A stretch of 64,000 nt of DNA. Source: an uncultured Pelagibacteraceae bacterium. GTDB taxonomy: Bacteria > Pseudomonadota > Alphaproteobacteria > Pelagibacterales > Pelagibacteraceae. Every line of letters begins with the position of its first letter. Position 1 is the stretch's first letter. Below are positions 47,222 to 55,161 of the stretch, piece by piece. The stretch is from the NCBI GenBank assembly GCA_902564245.1, contig CACFAF010000001.1, positions 86,712-150,711 on the forward strand. The letters are read 5' to 3'. Both the position numbers and the translations under genes were made by a program. The notes under the pieces were generated by a model. That model made no database searches and was not told the origin of the DNA. It saw only the letters and a program-made list of their open reading frames with translations.

Positions 47222-47996
47222 AAAAAAGAAAGTAAAAAAAACTAAGAAAAAAACTGTCTCAGTTAAAATTTCAAAGAAAGTTAAATCACCTAAAGATAAA
47301 AAAAAGATAAAGAAAAATAAAAAAATAATTAAAGAAAAAAATTCAAATTTAGTTAAAAAAGAAGACAATAAAAATGAAAGTTTAAGAATTGCTAAAAGTA
47401 GCGAAATAAAACCTGAAATAAAAAAAATTAAAAAACAAGAGACTGAAAAAAAAGAATATAAAGCTAAAGATTATATAGTTTACCCAAAACATGGTGTAGG
47501 ACAGATCTTATCTATAAGTTCAAAAACTATAGGAGGTATTGAAGTTCAATGCTATGATATTAAATTTGAAAAAGATAAAGCGATAGGTTTACTTCCAATA
47601 AATAAACAATCTAATTTAAGACCTCTGGCTACAATAAATCAAGTGAATAAATCTATTTCAATATTAAAAAGTAAACCAAAAATTAAAAGATCAATGTGGA
47701 GTAGAAGGGCACAAGAATATGAACAAAAAATTACTTCTGGTAAAATCTATGATTTAGCTGAAGTAGTTAGAGACTTAAATAAGGGTGACGATTTAATGGT
47801 GGATCAATCATACAGTGAAAGACAACTTTTTGAGAAAGCTTATGAAAGAATTTTATCTGAATTTCAAATAGTTATGAACTTATCTTTAGAAGATACTCAA
47901 AAAAAATTAAATAAAGCTCTTAAAAGAAACTTAGAAAACCAAACACCTAAACAAGAAATAAAAAATCCAGAAGAACCAAATCAAATTACTGAATAA
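47178..47996 (+). CDS. carD: CarD-family transcriptional regulator with long lysine-rich N-terminal tail
   Basis: CarD/CdnL proteins bind the RNA polymerase beta subunit and stabilise open promoter complexes. The core from about residue 96 ([17 protein letters not shown], then [15 protein letters not shown]) is the RNAP-interacting domain, and the C-terminal helices ([43 protein letters not shown]) bind DNA. The first 95 residues hold about 40 lysines and no fold. No ATG lies between 47178 and the core, so the ATG that overlaps fdxA by 44 bases is kept; a non-ATG start further in cannot be excluded. Length 272 against about 170 for a plain CarD. Confidence 0.88.
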   Translation: MKKINLKSILKKTFKKKKVKKTKKKTVSVKISKKVKSPKDKKKIKKNKKIIKEKNSNLVKKEDNKNESLRIAKSSEIKPEIKKIKKQETEKKEYKAKDYIVYPKHGVGQILSISSKTIGGIEVQCYDIKFEKDKAIGLLPINKQSNLRPLATINQVNKSISILKSKPKIKRSMWSRRAQEYEQKITSGKIYDLAEVVRDLNKGDDLMVDQSYSERQLFEKAYERILSEFQIVMNLSLEDTQKKLNKALKRNLENQTPKQEIKNPEEPNQITE

Positions 47997-48035
47997 AAAA
48001 AAACGCTTCCCACACAAAAAGTTATGAGAAGCGTT
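47995..48035 (-). terminator. Intrinsic terminator of the 24-codon mini-gene
   Basis: On the minus strand GAACGCTTC...GAAGCGTT forms an 8-base stem (48028-48035 with 48002-48009) and is followed by nine U (48003-47995). It begins 19 bases after the stop of the basic mini-gene at 48054. In the plus direction the same stem could also stop carD, but the U-run there is poor. Confidence 0.8.
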
Positions 48036-48053
48036 CTTTAAAAAGAATACTAA

Positions 48054-48128
48054 CTATCTTCTTCTTCTTTTTTTAGCTTTTTTAGCTTTTTTAGCTTTTT
48101 TCTTAGCTTTTTTTCTACGTTTAGCCAT
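48054..48128 (-). CDS. Ultra-basic Lys/Arg/Ala peptide (24 residues)
   Basis: A 24-codon frame on the minus strand. The product is made only of Lys, Arg and Ala after Met: it begins MAKRRKKAKKK, repeats AKK three times and ends in four Arg. An AGGGAG ribosome-binding site lies six bases before the ATG, a perfect TTGACA -35 box is 73 bases upstream, and a strong terminator starts 19 bases after the stop, so it has every part of a free-standing gene. It resembles the alanine/lysine-rich tails of histone H1-like proteins; binding to DNA or RNA is likely from charge alone. I know no named family for it. Confidence 0.75.
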   Translation of the reverse strand: MAKRRKKAKKKAKKAKKAKKRRRR

Positions 48129-48148
48129 CTTTAGCTCCCTGTTAGTTT

Positions 48149-48167
48149 ACGAATCAAAATGATTCGT
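48149..48167 (-). repeat. Leader hairpin of the basic mini-gene
   Basis: ACGAATC and GATTCGT form a perfect 7-base stem around a 5-base loop, ending 8 bases before the Shine-Dalgarno. On the RNA this would be a small 5' leader hairpin; as DNA it is a palindrome between promoter and ribosome-binding site and may be an operator. Confidence 0.6.
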
Positions 48168-48177
48168 TATTAACTTA

Positions 48178-48206
48178 TTTTTATTTTTTTTAACAAGTTA
48201 TGTCAA
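48178..48206 (-). promoter_or_regulatory. Sigma-70-type promoter of the basic mini-gene
   Basis: TTGACA at 48206-48201 (perfect -35 consensus), a 17-base spacer and TAAAAA at 48183-48178 as a weak -10 box, reading toward the 24-codon ORF. The exact -10 match is imperfect, but the -35 match with correct spacing is unusual in this A/T-rich sequence. Confidence 0.6.
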
Positions 48207-48327
48207 ATATTTAATTAATCATAATTTTTTCTAAAATTTTTTAAAAAATTAAATTTTATTAAAATTTTATGAAACTTTAAAAAGATAAGAGTTTATGCGC
48301 TTTATAGTACGTTTAAAATAAAAAAAA

Positions 48328-50034
48328 TTAATATAATTTTTCTAATTCATTTTTATATTTTTGAATTATTTTATATCTTTTTAATTTTAAAGTTGGTGTC
48401 AACATCCCGTTTTCAATAGTAAATTGCTCATTAATTGTTACAAATTTTTTTATTTTTTCAATTTTAGATAAATTTTTATTAATTTTTTCAATTTCTTCTT
48501 GAATTTTTTCTTTTTTTAAATTTTTTTGTTCTAAAGATAAAACAATTAGAGATACTAAGTAAGGTTTATTATCGCCATAAACAATTGCTTGGCTAATAAT
48601 TTCAGAATTGGTTAATTCATTTTCTATTTTTACTGGAGAAATATTATCTCCACCTGGGGTAATTAAAATATCCTTTTTCCTATCAGTAATTTTTAAATAT
48701 CCTTCTTCAAAAATTCCGATGTCTCCAGTATGTAGCCAACCATTTTTTAGTACTTTATCTGTTTCAGTTTTATTATTCCAGTAACCAAGCATAACATTTT
48801 CGCCTTTAACTAGGATTTCTCCATCATCAGCAATTTTTACTTCATTTCCCTTAAATGGAGGTCCAACCGTTTCAACTCTAATGTCATTGATAGGATTGCA
48901 GCTAACTACAGGTGATGTTTCTGTTAAACCATAGCCCTGTAGGGTAGGCAAACCTATTGCATTTAAGAAAAAACCCACTTCCTTATCAAGAGCTCCTCCC
49001 CCTGAAACGAAGGTTATTAAAGAACCTCCAAATTGAGCTTTAATTTTTCTTCTTACAATTTTATCTAAAATTCTATCCTGAATTTTTTCAACGAAATTTA
49101 ATGATTTTTTTTTAATTTTCTTAATTCCAAGATTTAACATTTTTTGAACTAATATTCTTTTAACTCCTGTTGCTTTATTAAAACTTGCATTTATTTTTTG
49201 ATAAAGGTTTTGATAAAATCTTGGAACAGCAGTCATTATTTCTGGACTACAATCGTTCATATTTTTTATTAACTTCTCAATACTCTCTGCATAAAATACT
49301 CTCGCTGAAACAGTAATTTGAACGAATTGAACTGTATGCTCATAAGAGTGAGATAAGGGCAACCAAGTTAAAAATCGTGTTTGATCTTTTTTAATTAATG
49401 GTTTTAAAATTTCAATAGCACCTTCACAATTGTTTAAAATTCCTCCATGACTTAAAATAACTCCTTTTGGATTCCCTTGTGTTCCTGAAGTATAAATAAT
49501 ACAAGCGGGATCTTTTCTATTTATTATATTTTTAGGAATATTATTTTCATTTTTAAATTCAGAAAATAAATTATTTATATTTTGATATTCATTTTTATTT
49601 ATATTTTCTAAATTTTCAAAAGAAAATACTTTTTTGATAAAGTCTTTTTTTTTAATTATATTTTTTACTTTATTAAATTGTTCTGTGTTTGAAACAAAAA
49701 TCACTGTTGGTGTACAATCGTTTATAATATATTCATAATCTCTTTCAGCATAAGTTGTATATGCTGGTACAGTAATCGATTCTGATAACATAATTGATAG
49801 ATCTGAAATTAGCCATTCAGGTCTATTTTCTGAAATTAAAAAGCATCTATCGCCTTTATTTACATATTTTTTTAATTCTTCAGAAAGTTTATTTATTGAC
49901 TCAAATGTTTCTTTCCAACTATAATTTTTTTTTGGTTCTTTTAAAGATGACAAAAAAACTTTATTTTTATCTTTTTGTTTTTCAAACTGATAAAAAAATA
50001 ATTCAGTTAAGCTATTTATTTTTGATAAATTCAT
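48328..50034 (-). CDS. Long-chain fatty acid--CoA ligase (AMP-binding)
   Basis: Acyl-CoA synthetase of 568 residues in the FadD15/AMP-dependent long-chain branch. IIYTSGTQGNPKGVILSH is the P-loop, TWLPLSHSYEH and LQGYGLTETSPV are conserved A-motifs, and HTGDIG plus TDRKKDILITPGGDNISP lead to the C-terminal lysine region. It activates fatty acids to CoA thioesters at the membrane. The ATG lies only seven bases after the CCA end of tRNA-Leu on the same strand, so it is likely transcribed from the tRNA promoter and translated with almost no leader. No terminator is certain behind it. Confidence 0.9.
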   Translation of the reverse strand: MNLSKINSLTELFFYQFEKQKDKNKVFLSSLKEPKKNYSWKETFESINKLSEELKKYVNKGDRCFLISENRPEWLISDLSIMLSESITVPAYTTYAERDYEYIINDCTPTVIFVSNTEQFNKVKNIIKKKDFIKKVFSFENLENINKNEYQNINNLFSEFKNENNIPKNIINRKDPACIIYTSGTQGNPKGVILSHGGILNNCEGAIEILKPLIKKDQTRFLTWLPLSHSYEHTVQFVQITVSARVFYAESIEKLIKNMNDCSPEIMTAVPRFYQNLYQKINASFNKATGVKRILVQKMLNLGIKKIKKKSLNFVEKIQDRILDKIVRRKIKAQFGGSLITFVSGGGALDKEVGFFLNAIGLPTLQGYGLTETSPVVSCNPINDIRVETVGPPFKGNEVKIADDGEILVKGENVMLGYWNNKTETDKVLKNGWLHTGDIGIFEEGYLKITDRKKDILITPGGDNISPVKIENELTNSEIISQAIVYGDNKPYLVSLIVLSLEQKNLKKEKIQEEIEKINKNLSKIEKIKKFVTINEQFTIENGMLTPTLKLKRYKIIQKYKNELEKLY

Positions 50035-50041
50035 AATTTTG

Positions 50042-50128
50042 TGGTGGGCAAAGAGAGAATCGAACTCTCACAGTATTACTACTATTGGATTTTGAGTCCA
50101 ACGCGTCTACCAGTTCCGCCATTCGCCC
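50042..50128 (-). tRNA. tRNA-Leu (anticodon CAA)
   Basis: An 87-base class II tRNA on the minus strand. Acceptor GGGCGAA pairs with TTTGCCC (one G-U), then discriminator A and encoded CCA. The anticodon stem TTGGA/TCCAA holds the loop CTCAAAA, giving CAA, which reads UUG. The long variable arm and GAGTTCGATTC T-arm are normal. fadD begins seven bases downstream. Confidence 0.96.
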
Positions 50129-50195
50129 TCATTTCATTGTTATTATTTCTTTATAAAATAATAGTATAAGAAGAATTATTGTATTAAAAGAAAAT

Positions 50196-50801
50196 ATGTT
50201 TAAAGAACTTTATTATAAATCAATTAAACTTGCAGGTCATAAAAGTTCAAAATTATTTTTAGGTTTTTTTTCATTTATAGAAAGTTTCATTTTTCCAATT
50301 CCCCCTGATGTATTTATAATTCCTATGACAATAGCAAAAAAAGAAGAATGGTTAAAAATTGCATTGATAGCTACTACTGGTTCAGTTTTAGGTGCTCTTT
50401 TAGGATATTTTATAGGATATGTGTTTTTCAATGAAATTGGTGTAAAAATTTTTGAATTTTACAACGTTGATCCTTCTTTTTGGAAAGATAAAATCTCATC
50501 AGATGGTGGAATAATTGCATGGGTAACTTTACTAGCAATCGCTGGTTTTTCTCCATTACCTTTTAAGCTCTTAACTATAAGTAGTGGCTTCATACATTTT
50601 AATTTATTATATTTTGTTATTGTTGCATTATTGACTAGAGGTTCGAGATTTTTTTTAATTTCTTTTCTAATAGGAAATTTTGGCCCAACAATGAAATCAT
50701 TAATTGAAAAAAAACTTCTAAAATTATCTATTATTATATCAATAATCATAATAATTTTTGCTTATTTTATTTATAAATTTTTAAGTAGTTTTTTGGCATA
50801 A
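50196..50801 (+). CDS. YqaA/DedA-family (SNARE-associated) membrane protein
   Basis: Membrane protein of 201 residues of the VTT/DedA superfamily, YqaA branch. FFSFIESFIFPIPPDVFIIPM is the N-terminal re-entrant segment, GSVLGALLGYFIGY a glycine-rich helix, AGFSPLPFKLLTISSGFIHF the second conserved re-entrant motif. DedA relatives handle lipid or undecaprenyl-phosphate flipping; the YqaA branch is uncharacterised. It starts a plus-strand operon with dsbB four bases later, then coq7. Confidence 0.87.
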   Translation: MFKELYYKSIKLAGHKSSKLFLGFFSFIESFIFPIPPDVFIIPMTIAKKEEWLKIALIATTGSVLGALLGYFIGYVFFNEIGVKIFEFYNVDPSFWKDKISSDGGIIAWVTLLAIAGFSPLPFKLLTISSGFIHFNLLYFVIVALLTRGSRFFLISFLIGNFGPTMKSLIEKKLLKLSIIISIIIIIFAYFIYKFLSSFLA

Positions 50802-50805
50802 ATTA

Positions 50806-51294
50806 ATGGGAAATATTATTGAAATTAAAAGATTTTATAAAATAATTTTAACTATATCGATACTTTCGATATTGATAGCTTTATATATAGAATTTTTTTT
50901 AGGTTATAAGCCATGCAAACTTTGTATTTACCAAAGAATTCCATATGTACTAGCAATTTTTATAACTTTTATAGGAATAAGTTATTCTAAAAATTTAGTT
51001 TGGTTATATACATTATTGATAATTTTTTTTTCTAGCTTTTTGTTGTCAGGTTATCATTTTGGAATAGAAAAAGAGATATTTAATGAATTTTCAGGATGCA
51101 CGGTAAACTCAATAAATGTTACAGATAAAGATGAGTTACTTGAATTATTAAATTCTAAAGTAAGTACCAGTTGCAAAAAAGTTGATTTTACAATTTTTGG
51201 TATGTCACTTGCGTCAATAAATCTTTTGTTATCCTTGATAATCTTTATATTAATTTTTATTGTAATTAAGAATGAAAAAAACAAACAAAAATAA
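50806..51294 (+). CDS. dsbB: Disulfide bond formation protein B
   Basis: Inner-membrane quinone-linked oxidase of 162 residues that re-oxidises DsbA. Four membrane helices are evident. Cys37 and Cys40 (CKLC, followed by IYQRIPY) form the first redox pair, and the second pair is Cys in FSGCTVNS and STSCKK in the second periplasmic loop. It passes electrons to ubiquinone; the next gene makes ubiquinone. Its last 23 bases overlap coq7. Confidence 0.92.
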   Translation: MGNIIEIKRFYKIILTISILSILIALYIEFFLGYKPCKLCIYQRIPYVLAIFITFIGISYSKNLVWLYTLLIIFFSSFLLSGYHFGIEKEIFNEFSGCTVNSINVTDKDELLELLNSKVSTSCKKVDFTIFGMSLASINLLLSLIIFILIFIVIKNEKNKQK

Positions 51295-51806
51295 ATTAGA
51301 AGAATTCATTAGAGTTGATCATGCAGGAGAAAGAGGTGCAATCAAAATTTATGAAGGACAACTCTTAGCACTTAATACTATTGTAAAAAATGATGACCTA
51401 AAAGAAAAGATCAAACAAATGCAAGTACATGAAAAAGAACATTGTGATTATTTTGAAAAAGAAATTAAAAAAAGAAATATAAAACCAACTAAATTTTTAC
51501 CTATATGGGATTTATTAGGTGTTGGCCTTGGTTTTGGATCAACTTTAATGGGAAAAAAAGCAGCTATGTTATGTACAGCATCTGTAGAGGAGGTAATTGA
51601 CCAACATTATCAAAATCAAATTAATCAATTAGAAAATGATGAAAAAGAACTCAAAAATAAAATAATTAAGTTTAGAAATGATGAGCTACATCATAAAGAT
51701 ATTGCTTATGAAGAAGGAGCAACAAAAAAAGGGATTATATTCAATAATGGATAAAATAATTAAAACTGGATCAAGAATTGCAATAAATATTTCTGAAAAG
51801 ATTTAA
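51272..51806 (+). CDS. coq7: Demethoxyubiquinone hydroxylase COQ7, with single-base frameshift near the 3' end
   Basis: Di-iron carboxylate hydroxylase of ubiquinone synthesis. The ligand helices are visible: VDHAGERGAIKIYEGQ, HEKEHCDYFEKE, ASVEEVIDQHY, and NDELHHKDIAYEEGA. As read from 51272 the frame stops at 51754 (160 residues) with a tail IIFNNG that does not look like the family. In the +1 frame the DNA continues with LYSIMDKIIKTGSRIAINIS and EKI to a stop at 51804-51806, matching the usual COQ7 C-terminus (as in the human CRVAIYLSERL end). One extra A in the run of seven A at 51724-51730 explains it. The corrected protein has 177 residues. Sequencing error, slippage or recent mutation are possible. 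Confidence 0.88.
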
Positions 51807-52373
51807 TTAAGCTTCAAGTTCAACATCCCAATACAGATAATCCATCCAACTTTTATGAAGAAAGTTTGGTGGAAAGTTTTTACCATTTTTATGTAGATCT
51901 TCAGTAGTTGGTCGATAGGGCATTTGATTCAAAGTCATACCTGAATGAGAAAGCAATCTACCTCCTTTTTTAACATTACAACTTGAACAAGCAGTAACTA
52001 CATTATCCCAATTAGTAATACCACCTTTTGATCTTGGTAATAAATGGTCAAAAGTTAGTTCATGTCCACTCCCACAATATTGGCATAAAAATTTATCTCT
52101 TAAAAAAACATTAAATCTTGTAAAGTTCGGATTCGATTGAGGTCTAATAAAGCTTTTTAGAGCTATAACACTTGGCAACTTCATATTTAATGAAGGGCTT
52201 CTGATAATTCTGTCATAATTACTTACAATGATAACTCTATCTAAAAAAACTGATTTCACTGAATCTTGCCAACTCCAAAGTGATAAAGGATAATAACTTA
52301 ATGGCCTATAATCAGCATTTAAAACTAACGCAGGACATTTTTCTAGTGATAGATTTTGTTCAACAAAATTCAT
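51807..52373 (-). CDS. HNH endonuclease
   Basis: Protein of 188 residues with a classic HNH/zinc-ribbon nuclease core: CQYCGSGHELTFDHLLPRSKGG, then NWDNVVTACSSCNVKKGGRL, which gives two CxxC zinc pairs and the DH and N of the active site. The N-terminal region (ALVLNADYRPLSYYPLSLWSWQDS) is typical of the chromosomal HNH proteins found in nearly all Alphaproteobacteria and cyanobacteria. It is probably a housekeeping DNA-processing enzyme rather than mobile; no intron or phage context is present. Its end abuts the corrected coq7 stop. Confidence 0.9.
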   Translation of the reverse strand: MNFVEQNLSLEKCPALVLNADYRPLSYYPLSLWSWQDSVKSVFLDRVIIVSNYDRIIRSPSLNMKLPSVIALKSFIRPQSNPNFTRFNVFLRDKFLCQYCGSGHELTFDHLLPRSKGGITNWDNVVTACSSCNVKKGGRLLSHSGMTLNQMPYRPTTEDLHKNGKNFPPNFLHKSWMDYLYWDVELEA

Positions 52374-52434
52374 AAATATAAATAGATTAACTTAATTAAA
52401 TTATTTAATCAATAATTAGAAAATTAATTATTTA

Positions 52435-53091
52435 TTAAATTTTAAAATTTTTTTTAATATAATTAAGAGCTAAACTCGATGCTTCAATAGGTATATGGTG
52501 ATCACAATTTTTAATCATATGTGTTTCAACTTTAATATTATTTCTTATCAAAAAATCTTTAGCCTCTAATAAACTTGATGGTGGAACTATTGCGTCTAAT
52601 TCTCCATGAATTAATAACATTTGGGTATTTGAGGTTTTTCTTTCATTCAAATCTTTTTTATCTATTATTTTTCCTGAAAATCCAACTATACAATTATAGT
52701 TTTCATTACTTAGAAGACCTAAATTTATGGACATCATACAGCCTTGGCTAAAACCTGATAAACATATTTGTGAGTTCTCAAGTTTATAATTATCTTTAAT
52801 TTCTTCTATAAAATTATTAAGTATCTGTTCAGCTTTTTTTGATTGTTCTAAAATATATTCTGGATTTTCATTTGTTAAATCAAACCATTGAAAGCCACTT
52901 GGATTAATTGGACATATTTCATGTCCATTAGGACAAAAAAAAATTGTATTAGGTAAAAATCTTTTCCAATTTAAAGTTAACATACTAATATCTTTGCCAT
53001 CACCTCCATAACCGTGAAGTAAGATTATAGCATTTTTGATTGCGTTATTAATATCTGGCTTTATGATCGTAGTCTCTAAAGAAAGTTTCAT
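52435..53091 (-). CDS. Phospholipase/carboxylesterase family hydrolase
   Basis: Alpha/beta hydrolase of 218 residues of the acyl-protein thioesterase/carboxylesterase type. LLHGYGGDGKD forms the oxyanion loop, LSGFSQGCMMS contains the nucleophile Ser, HGELDAIVPP the Asp and KNCDHHIP the His. No signal peptide. It starts eight bases after the TlpA-like gene ends, so both share a transcript. Substrates of this family are lysophospholipids or acylated proteins and small esters; which one is unknown here. Confidence 0.88.
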   Translation of the reverse strand: MKLSLETTIIKPDINNAIKNAIILLHGYGGDGKDISMLTLNWKRFLPNTIFFCPNGHEICPINPSGFQWFDLTNENPEYILEQSKKAEQILNNFIEEIKDNYKLENSQICLSGFSQGCMMSINLGLLSNENYNCIVGFSGKIIDKKDLNERKTSNTQMLLIHGELDAIVPPSSLLEAKDFLIRNNIKVETHMIKNCDHHIPIEASSLALNYIKKNFKI

Positions 53092-53099
53092 ATTTTAGT

Positions 53100-53630
53100 T
53101 TAATCAAATTTTTTTAACCAATTTATAAATTTTTTATCGTTAAAATCAATCACACCGATAATTCTTGCAAATTCTTTTCCATTTTTATCAATCAAGATTG
53201 ATGTGGGTATACCTCTTAAAGAAAATTTACTAGCAATTTTAGTTGAAGGAGCATAATAAATTTCTAAATTTTTAATATCTAATCTTTCGTAAAAAGATTT
53301 TATTTTTTTTAAATTTTCTTTACTAATATTAATTGGTAAAATTTTTAAATTATCCAAACTATCATTGGATTGTAAAGAATCTAGCATAGGCATTTCTTCA
53401 ATACATGGGAGACACCATGTTGCCCAAAAATTTAATATCACTAAATTACCTTTAAAAATCTCTAAATTTAAATCTTCATTATTTATGTCTTTAAAAACTA
53501 CATTCTCATAACTTTTGAGATCTTTTTTTATTACAATATTTTTTATATCTGGGGGTTCTATTGAATAAGATAAATTAATAGTTATTAAATAAAGAAATAT
53601 TATAAAAAATTTTAATACTAAAAATTTCAT
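53100..53630 (-). CDS. TlpA/ResA-like thioredoxin-fold protein
   Basis: Exported thioredoxin-like protein of 176 residues. A signal peptide or membrane anchor covers residues 1-22 (LKFFIIFLYLITINLSYS). The redox motif FWATWCLPCIEEMP (CLPC) and the cis-Pro region LRGIPTSILID are intact. TlpA-type proteins reduce disulfides in the periplasm, often for cytochrome maturation. It diverges from argH with only 24 bases between the starts, so the promoters overlap coding sequence. Confidence 0.88.
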   Translation of the reverse strand: MKFLVLKFFIIFLYLITINLSYSIEPPDIKNIVIKKDLKSYENVVFKDINNEDLNLEIFKGNLVILNFWATWCLPCIEEMPMLDSLQSNDSLDNLKILPINISKENLKKIKSFYERLDIKNLEIYYAPSTKIASKFSLRGIPTSILIDKNGKEFARIIGVIDFNDKKFINWLKKFD

Positions 53631-53654
53631 AGTAAATGAGTATAGTTAATTATC

Positions 53655-55043
53655 ATGACTAAAAATAAAAACAACCAAGCAATATGGAGCACTAGAATAA
53701 ATAAGAATGGCTCCTTATTATTTCAAAAAATTGGAAGTTCTATCGATGTAGATAAAAAACTTTACAAAGAAGATATTGAAGGATCAATTGCTCATGTTGA
53801 AATGTTATTTAGACAAAAAATAATTAATTTTAAAATTAAAAATAAAATAGTTTATGGATTAGAGAAAATTAAAAAAGAAATTAAAAATAAAAAATTTGAA
53901 TTCAATAAAAAATATGAGGATATTCATATGAATATTGAAAAAAGATTATTCCAAATCATTGGTGAAGATGCAGGATATATACATACTGCTAGATCTAGAA
54001 ATGATCAAGTCATCACAGATTTGAAATTATGGATGAGATTAGCAACTAAAGAAATAGATAGAAATTTAGAAAATATAATTAAAACAATTTTAAAAGTTGC
54101 AGAAAAAAATGTAGAAACTGTTATGCCAGGGTTTACACATTTAAAAAACGCACAACCAATTTCATTTGCCCACTATTTAATGGCGTATGTAGAAATGTTT
54201 AACAGAGATAAACTAAGATTTAAAAATAATTTAGAAAACTTGTATGAAAATCCCTTAGGTGCAGGAGCTATAGCTGGAACTTCTTTTAATATTGATAGAA
54301 ATTTTACAACAAAAAAATTAGGATTTAAAAAGCCTACATGTAATTCAATTGATACTGTATCTGATAGAGACTTTGTTTTAGATTTTTTATCTAGTGTAAG
54401 CATATGCTCTGTACATATTTCAAGAATAGCTGAAGAATTAATTATCTGGAACTCTGATGGATTTAATCTAATTAATCTTTCAGACAAAATTGTTACTGGT
54501 TCATCGATAATGCCTCAAAAAAAAAATCCTGACTTATTAGAATTCTTAAGAGGAAAAACTGGAAATATTTTTGGAAATCTATTTACAATGTTAACTATAT
54601 TAAAAGGTTTGCCACTATCTTATTTTAAAGATCTACAGGATGATAAAGAAATAGTTTTTAAATCTAATGAAACACTAATTAATTCTATTTCAATACTAAA
54701 TGAAGTTTTGAAAAACTTTAGCCCAAATAAAAAAAAAATGCTTGAGTTAGCTAACTCTGGATTTATAACGGCTACTGATTTAGCAGAATATCTAGTTAAA
54801 AATAATAATATGTCGTTTAGAAAAGCTTATCAAGTAACTGCTATGGTCGTAAATTATGCGGAAAAAAAGAAAAAAAAATTACATGAATTAAATATAAATG
54901 AACTTAATAAGATAGAGCCTAAACTAACAAAAGAAGTATTAAAAGTTTTTGACTTAAAAAACTCAATTAATTCAAAAAAATCATTTGGAGGAACATCTTT
55001 TGATAATATAAAAAAAATGATAACTAAATATAAAAGAGCTTAA
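53655..55043 (+). CDS. argH: Argininosuccinate lyase
   Basis: Last enzyme of arginine synthesis, 462 residues. DVHMNIEKRL-like and AGYIHTARSRNDQVITDLKLWMR sections bind substrate, GFTHLKNAQPISFAHYLMAY holds the catalytic His, and the fumarase/aspartase signature GSSIMPQKKNPDLLEFLRGK carries the catalytic Ser loop. It splits argininosuccinate into arginine and fumarate. The lptM-like gene starts one base after the stop, in an argH-lipoprotein-lysA order known in Alphaproteobacteria. Confidence 0.97.
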   Translation: MTKNKNNQAIWSTRINKNGSLLFQKIGSSIDVDKKLYKEDIEGSIAHVEMLFRQKIINFKIKNKIVYGLEKIKKEIKNKKFEFNKKYEDIHMNIEKRLFQIIGEDAGYIHTARSRNDQVITDLKLWMRLATKEIDRNLENIIKTILKVAEKNVETVMPGFTHLKNAQPISFAHYLMAYVEMFNRDKLRFKNNLENLYENPLGAGAIAGTSFNIDRNFTTKKLGFKKPTCNSIDTVSDRDFVLDFLSSVSICSVHISRIAEELIIWNSDGFNLINLSDKIVTGSSIMPQKKNPDLLEFLRGKTGNIFGNLFTMLTILKGLPLSYFKDLQDDKEIVFKSNETLINSISILNEVLKNFSPNKKKMLELANSGFITATDLAEYLVKNNNMSFRKAYQVTAMVVNYAEKKKKKLHELNINELNKIEPKLTKEVLKVFDLKNSINSKKSFGGTSFDNIKKMITKYKRA

Positions 55044-55044
55044 A

Positions 55045-55161
55045 ATGATAAAAAAAATTATTTTTACTTTACTGTGTTTTTTATTTTTATTTTCATGTGG
55101 AAAAAAAGCAGATCCAGAATATAACGCTAAAAAAAATATCTCTATTAACCAAATCCTATGA
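55045..55161 (+). CDS. LptM/YifL-like small lipoprotein
   Basis: A 38-residue lipoprotein. Residues 1-17 are a signal peptide (KKIIFTLLCFLFLF), the lipobox LFSCG puts the lipidated Cys at position 18, and CGKKADPEYN follows, as in the short LptM/YifL proteins that assist LPS-translocon assembly. It begins one base after the argH stop and its TGA overlaps the lysA ATG (ATGA). The E. coli relative lies next to dapF; here the lysine-synthesis neighbour is lysA. Assignment rests on lipobox, length and position. Confidence 0.75.
   Translation: MIKKIIFTLLCFLFLFSCGKKADPEYNAKKNISINQIL

Noticed and set aside
47135..47368. Hydrophobic minus-strand ORF across fdxA/carD
   Set aside because: It is the antisense of lysine codons (AAA read as TTT/Phe), a typical shadow frame.
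48061..48118. Simple-sequence repeat instead of a gene at the Lys/Ala stretch
   Set aside because: The repeat is codon-phased, bounded by an ATG with Shine-Dalgarno and by an Arg cluster and stop, with a terminator close behind, so a gene explains it better.
51807..52373. HNH protein as a mobile (intron or homing) endonuclease
   Set aside because: It matches the widespread chromosomal HNH family, lies in a normal operon context and no intron, intein or repeats flank it.
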